Positions 60,191 through 64,000 of a DNA stretch of 64,000 nt are shown piece by piece. Position numbers and translations under genes: made by a program. The first letter of the stretch is position 1. Each line of letters starts with the position of its first letter. The DNA comes from Bacteroides acidifaciens (GTDB lineage: Bacteria > Bacteroidota > Bacteroidia > Bacteroidales > Bacteroidaceae). The stretch is taken from positions 1,736,001-1,800,000 of the forward strand of contig NZ_CAEUHO010000001.1 of NCBI RefSeq assembly GCF_903181435.1. The letters run 5' to 3'. The notes under the pieces were generated by a model, which ran no database searches, had not been told where the DNA came from, and was given only the letters and a program-made list of their open reading frames with translations.

Positions 60191-61576
60191 TTACTTTTTC
60201 AAAGCCTGGAAAACGGTTTTTGCCATTATTTCAGCTCCCGCTTCGTTCGGATGAATCTTGTCCGGGAAAAGCTGGGGGATTCCGTCCATTGCAGTGTGAA
60301 GGTCGATAACCGACAGGTTATTTTTCTTGGCAACCTTCCTTATCATCGGAATGATTTCTTTGGAAATAATATCATCGTTAATTTTGTCACCGGTCTGATA
60401 AGCTTTGGAAGGATAACAGAGATAAATTTTAGGTTGGGCCGGCAGAGCTTTGAAAGCATCTACCATTGTTTGCAGGTCTTTTGTAAAGTCTGCCTTATAC
60501 TTCCAGTTGAATGATTTGCTGTCGTTCGTTCCAAGTTTGATGACTACGATATTGGGGTTGAAAGCCAATGCATCCTGATAGGCTTTTTCATTCATATAAG
60601 GACGGTCGCCTTTATTTAATAAGGTGCGGCCACTTACTCCGAAATTCTTCACCCAATATGCGTCTCCCATCATGCGTCCCAAGACGGCAGGATAACTGTC
60701 GCGGTTGCGGTTCTTGATGCGGGCTCCATAGGTAATGCTATTGCCGATGCAAGCAACACGAATCGCATCTTTATGAGGAACTTTGAAGCTATGCAACCAG
60801 GAAGTCAGCTCGTTCAGCATTTCGTTCTTATAAAGAAAGCTCTCACGAATCCCCCATCCATGTCCGCCGGAAGGATAGATATGGAGAACAGCAGGAACTT
60901 TATGCTTGTTCAGAGCCAGATAATAATTCACACCGTTAGCAGGTAGAACTACCTTGTCATCATCACTATAAACGATAAAAGCACGAGGTGTCTCTTTGGT
61001 CACCTGTTTTTCGTTAGAATATTCAGTTACCAATTCGTCAGAAGCGTCTTTACCCAAAAGGTTGTTGCGTGAACCCATGTGAGTATATGATTTATCCATC
61101 GTAATCACCGGATAGAACAGAATCTGGAAGTTCGGGCGAAGTTCGGGCTTGGCGTGGGTAGCGATGGTCGATGCAAGATGACCGCCAGCAGAAGACCCCA
61201 TGATACCGATGTCGTTCGGATTCAAATTCCAAACATCTGCACTGTCACGTACAATCTTCATGGCAGCTTCGGCATCCGAGATAGGCAATGCGCGGTCACC
61301 TTTCGGCATACGGTATTTGAGAACAATCAGCGCGATACCTTGTTTGTTGAAATACGGCGCCCAGTCATACCCTTCGTGGTCAACAGCCAAATGCGAATAT
61401 CCACCCCCCGGACAAGCTACCACGGCACGACCTGTCGCCAATTCCGGCGCAGGAAGAAATACACGCAGTGAAGGCTGTTCAATATCAAAAGGGTTCGGAG
61501 CATTCTGGGCTACGACCCGGGAACCAGCAACCAAGAGGAACAAAAGAAGAAAAATAGTAGAAATTTTCAGTTTCAT
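60191..61576 (-). CDS. Secreted two-domain esterase: alpha/beta hydrolase plus SGNH hydrolase
   Basis: A 461-residue exported enzyme with two esterase domains. After the signal peptide (ending VVAQ) comes an alpha/beta hydrolase (about residues 35-270) with the oxyanion segment CPGGGYSHLAVDHEG, nucleophile elbow GSSAGGHLAS near residue 130 and the His in SGGHGWGI near residue 240. The second half (about 275-461) is a GDSL/SGNH hydrolase with block I ACIGNSITYGA, block II GVSGRT, block III KLGTNDS and block V DKIHPNEAG. Both active sites look intact. Such esterases remove acetyl groups from plant polysaccharides, but no polysaccharide-utilisation locus is adjacent. Confidence 0.9.
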   Translation of the reverse strand: MKLKISTIFLLLFLLVAGSRVVAQNAPNPFDIEQPSLRVFLPAPELATGRAVVACPGGGYSHLAVDHEGYDWAPYFNKQGIALIVLKYRMPKGDRALPISDAEAAMKIVRDSADVWNLNPNDIGIMGSSAGGHLASTIATHAKPELRPNFQILFYPVITMDKSYTHMGSRNNLLGKDASDELVTEYSNEKQVTKETPRAFIVYSDDDKVVLPANGVNYYLALNKHKVPAVLHIYPSGGHGWGIRESFLYKNEMLNELTSWLHSFKVPHKDAIRVACIGNSITYGARIKNRNRDSYPAVLGRMMGDAYWVKNFGVSGRTLLNKGDRPYMNEKAYQDALAFNPNIVVIKLGTNDSKSFNWKYKADFTKDLQTMVDAFKALPAQPKIYLCYPSKAYQTGDKINDDIISKEIIPMIRKVAKKNNLSVIDLHTAMDGIPQLFPDKIHPNEAGAEIMAKTVFQALKK

Positions 61577-61668
61577 AGTATCTATGTACTTTGTTTAATT
61601 AATAATTTAGACGCGCGAAGATAGTAATTTTGTGTATCTTTGCACCCCATTTTGATTATAAAATTTAT

Positions 61669-63021
61669 ATGCAAGGAATAAAGAATCTCACACAAGGTCC
61701 TATCAATCGCCAACTGTTCAATCTGGCAATGCCAATCATGGCAACCTCATTTATCCAAATGGCGTATAGCCTTACGGACATGGCATGGGTGGGACGGTTG
61801 GGAAGCGAAGCCGTAGCCGCCATCGGTTCTGTCGGGATTCTGACATGGATGTCCGGCTCCATCTCTTTATTAAACAAGGTAGGTTCCGAAGTAAGCGTCG
61901 GACAGTCTATCGGTGCGCAGAACCAGGAAGACGCCCGAAACTTCGCATCCCACAATATCACAATCGCTTTGATTATTTCCTTGTGCTGGGGCGGATTGCT
62001 TTTCATTTTCGCAGACCCTATCATGCGTATATATGAGCTTGAGGAGCATATTACCGCCAATGCCGTACAATACCTACGAATTGTTTCAACCGGATTACCG
62101 TTCATATTCCTCTCCGCTGCCTTCACCGGAATCTACAATGCAGCAGGACGCAGCAAAGTTCCCTTTTTCATAAGTGGTACGGGATTGGTGCTGAATATAA
62201 TCCTCGACCCCCTGTTCATATTCGGATTCGGACTGGGGACAAACGGTGCAGCTTATGCGACCTGGATTTCGGAAGCGAGCGTCTTTCTTATTTTCGTCTA
62301 TCAGTTACGCCACAGGGATGCTTTATTGGGTGGTTTTCCATTCTTCACCCGCCTGAAGAAAAAATATACGCACAGAATTTTAAAGCTGGGATTGCCCGTA
62401 GCTACTTTAAACACCTTGTTTGCTTTCGTAAACATGTTCCTTTGCCGCACAGCTTCTGAACAAGGCGGACATATCGGACTTATGACTTTCACTACCGGCG
62501 GACAGATAGAAGCTATCACTTGGAACACTTCGCAAGGGTTCTCCACTGCACTAAGCGCCTTTATCGCCCAAAACTATGCGGCAGGGCGAATCGAACGAGT
62601 GCTCAGAGCCTGGCACACGACCTTATGGATGACAGGTATTTTCGGAACGCTCTGCACACTGCTTTTCGTTTTCTTCGGGAATGAGGTATTTTCTATTTTT
62701 GTCCCCGAACAGGCTGCGTATGAAGCCGGTGGTGTGTTCTTGCGTATCGACGGATATTCACAACTCTTCATGATGCTCGAAATCACCATGCAGGGAGTAT
62801 TCTATGGCATCGGACGCACGATACCGCCTGCCGTTATCAGTATCGTCTGCAATTATATGCGTATCCCGCTTGCCATCCTGTTTGTACGGATGGGCATGGG
62901 AGTAGAAGGCATTTGGTGGGCAGTATGCATCACGACCGTTGCCAAGGGGCTGATTCTTTTAAGCTGGTTTGTCATAATCAGGAAAAAGTGCTTGAGTATC
63001 CCCAGTGCAGCTAAAGGATAG
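61669..63021 (+). CDS. MATE family efflux transporter
   Basis: About 450 residues from MQGIKNLTQGPINRQLFNLAMPIM. A frame start at 61630 overlaps a TATCTTTG -7-like box (61635-61642) and is rejected. The typical twelve-helix MATE layout is visible, with two homologous halves: MATSFIQMAYSLTDMAWVGRLGSEAVAAIG near residue 25 and, in the second half, LPVATLNTLFAFVNMFLCRTASEQGG. GQSIGAQNQEDARNFASH follows helix 2. It exports cationic drugs or metabolites using Na+ or H+, and the substrate is unknown. Confidence 0.94.
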   Translation: MQGIKNLTQGPINRQLFNLAMPIMATSFIQMAYSLTDMAWVGRLGSEAVAAIGSVGILTWMSGSISLLNKVGSEVSVGQSIGAQNQEDARNFASHNITIALIISLCWGGLLFIFADPIMRIYELEEHITANAVQYLRIVSTGLPFIFLSAAFTGIYNAAGRSKVPFFISGTGLVLNIILDPLFIFGFGLGTNGAAYATWISEASVFLIFVYQLRHRDALLGGFPFFTRLKKKYTHRILKLGLPVATLNTLFAFVNMFLCRTASEQGGHIGLMTFTTGGQIEAITWNTSQGFSTALSAFIAQNYAAGRIERVLRAWHTTLWMTGIFGTLCTLLFVFFGNEVFSIFVPEQAAYEAGGVFLRIDGYSQLFMMLEITMQGVFYGIGRTIPPAVISIVCNYMRIPLAILFVRMGMGVEGIWWAVCITTVAKGLILLSWFVIIRKKCLSIPSAAKG

Positions 63022-63184
63022 TTTTGATATCCCTCCTTATTTACGCGCAAAAAGCATCATCCGAGTTATTTTAACTTAAAAAGTACATGCTTGCCAAATA
63101 ATATGTATATTTGCGGTGTTATTTATTATACGATATAATTCGTATAAAACTGTATTTTATTAACCAATAAAAAACGTCAACATT

Positions 63185-63901
63185 ATGAACAAGATGAAAT
63201 TTATGGTTCTCTTCATGAGTATTGCCATGATATTTGGGAGCTGTGGAAGTATGAACAACACTGGTAAAGGTGCTGCTATCGGCGGTGGTTCGGGTGCTGC
63301 ACTAGGTGCAATCCTCGGTGGTGTTATCGGCAAAGGCAAAGGTGCCGCTATCGGTGCTGCCATTGGTACGGCAGTAGGTGCGGGAACTGGTGCTCTTATC
63401 GGCAAAAAGATGGATAAGGCAGCAGCAGAAGCAAAACAAATTGAAGGAGCACAAGTAGAACAGATAACGGACAACAACGGACTGCAAGCCGTAAAAGTCA
63501 CATTCGATTCAGGAATTCTTTTCACAACAGGCAATGCAAATCTGAGTGCTGCCGCTAAGTCTGCTTTAAGCAAATTTGCCAATAATGTGCTCAACCAAAA
63601 CCGCGACATGGACGTATCCATTTATGGATATACCGACAATCAAGGTTGGAAGAACAGTACTGCTGCACAAAGCCAGCAAAAGAACCTGAACCTGTCACAA
63701 GAACGTGCACAGAGCGTATCCAGCTACCTGCTGAGTTGCGGTGTTTCTCCCAACCAGATTAAAGGTGTACAAGGAATGGGCGAAAGCGACCCTGTTGCAA
63801 GCAATGACACTGCAGCCGGACGCGAACAGAACCGCCGTGTAGAAGTTTACATGTACGCTAGCGAACAGATGATTAGAGATGCACAAGCAGCTTCTAATTA
63901 A
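63185..63901 (+). CDS. OmpA-like lipoprotein with glycine-zipper region
   Basis: A 238-residue lipoprotein (lipobox FGSCGSM, lipid Cys near residue 20). Residues about 29-75 form a glycine-zipper-like stretch (AAIGGGSGAALGAILGG, AAIGAAIGTAVGAGTGAL) that may insert in a membrane. The C-terminal OmpA domain, which binds peptidoglycan, has VTFDSGILFTTGNANLS near residue 106, YGYTDNQG near residue 147, LSQERAQSVSSYLLSCGV near residue 167 and GREQNRRVEVYMY near residue 217. It tethers the outer membrane to the wall. TATATTTG at 63106-63113 is a likely -7 box. Its last 23 bases overlap mtgA. Confidence 0.93.
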   Translation: MNKMKFMVLFMSIAMIFGSCGSMNNTGKGAAIGGGSGAALGAILGGVIGKGKGAAIGAAIGTAVGAGTGALIGKKMDKAAAEAKQIEGAQVEQITDNNGLQAVKVTFDSGILFTTGNANLSAAAKSALSKFANNVLNQNRDMDVSIYGYTDNQGWKNSTAAQSQQKNLNLSQERAQSVSSYLLSCGVSPNQIKGVQGMGESDPVASNDTAAGREQNRRVEVYMYASEQMIRDAQAASN

Positions 63902-64000
63902 AAAATTACTGCGTTATACGCGAAACCTGCTGATATTCTTCTTTGCATCGACCTTGCTGACGGTCATAATCTATCGGTTTATGCCGGTTTATATCACTCC
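63879..64000 (+). CDS. mtgA: Monofunctional peptidoglycan glycosyltransferase MtgA, N-terminus (cut by window edge)
   Basis: Only about 40 residues are present: MHKQLLIKKLLRYTRNLLIF, then a membrane helix (FFASTLLTVIIYRFMPVYITP). The helix and the ending RFMPVYITP match the start of Bacteroidetes MtgA as I recall it, but the catalytic domain lies beyond the window. The ATG at 63879 is in another frame inside the end of the OmpA-like gene, a 23-base overlap that implies coupled translation. No later ATG precedes the helix. Confidence 0.65.
   Translation, partial: MHKQLLIKKLLRYTRNLLIFFFASTLLTVIIYRFMPVYIT

Overview
The window looks like a chromosomal segment of a gut Bacteroides species, probably of the thetaiotaomicron/ovatus group. 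The signs are a Na+-pumping NADH:quinone reductase operon (nqrABCDEF), many TonB-dependent outer membrane proteins, Bacteroidota-only families (DUF4248, DUF3876, DUF4923, HYC_CC_PP, PorV/PorQ), and promoters of the Bacteroides type (TTTG, about 19 bp, TAnnTTTG). Species is inferred from family content and not proven.

Layout. 1-6.2 kb: the tail of a sodium:solute symporter, the ribosome-assembly GTPase EngB, small secreted proteins, then an OPT transporter / DUF1460 amidase-like / outer membrane barrel operon. 6.1-13.2 kb: lipB, an AraC regulator, and a leftward copper-handling cluster (HYC_CC_PP protein, TonB-dependent receptor, secreted HMA protein, CopA ATPase). 13.4-18.6 kb: an RsiV-like lipoprotein, rsmG, an MBL hydrolase and gcvP. 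18.6-27.2 kb: mostly leftward genes, including a HpaII-family restriction endonuclease with no methyltransferase beside it, a YigZ/IMPACT protein, DUF1015, serA-serC and a DbpA-like helicase. Two intergenic spaces here hold degenerate 22-bp tandem palindromic repeats. 27.4-33.3 kb: the complete nqr operon. 33.5-36.2 kb: a secreted C1B peptidase and a BamA/TamA-like barrel. 36.2-40.5 kb: a scruffy accessory stretch with an Rpn-type nuclease, DUF4248, a truncated primase-helicase relic, a small HTH-like ORF and a lone glycosyltransferase. 40.6-46.7 kb: a TonB receptor/lipoprotein pair and ettA.

46.87-58.71 kb: a tRNA-Lys(UUU) gene whose 3' end is the left attachment site of an 11.8-kb mobilizable island, bounded by 14-bp direct repeats. 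It carries a tyrosine integrase, Xis-like HTH proteins, a TetR-controlled ABC exporter with two matching operators, an RteC-like regulator broken by a frameshift, a hairpin-rich candidate oriT, and BtgA/BtgB mobilization proteins. At its right end is a compact three-gene cargo operon: an unrecognised soluble protein, a four-helix membrane protein, and a NdpA/YejK-type nucleoid-associated protein. That cargo is the best candidate for an undescribed, possibly anti-phage, system.

58.7-64 kb: back to chromosome, with a second Rpn-type gene, a two-domain esterase, a MATE transporter, an OmpA-like lipoprotein and the start of mtgA, which runs off the window.
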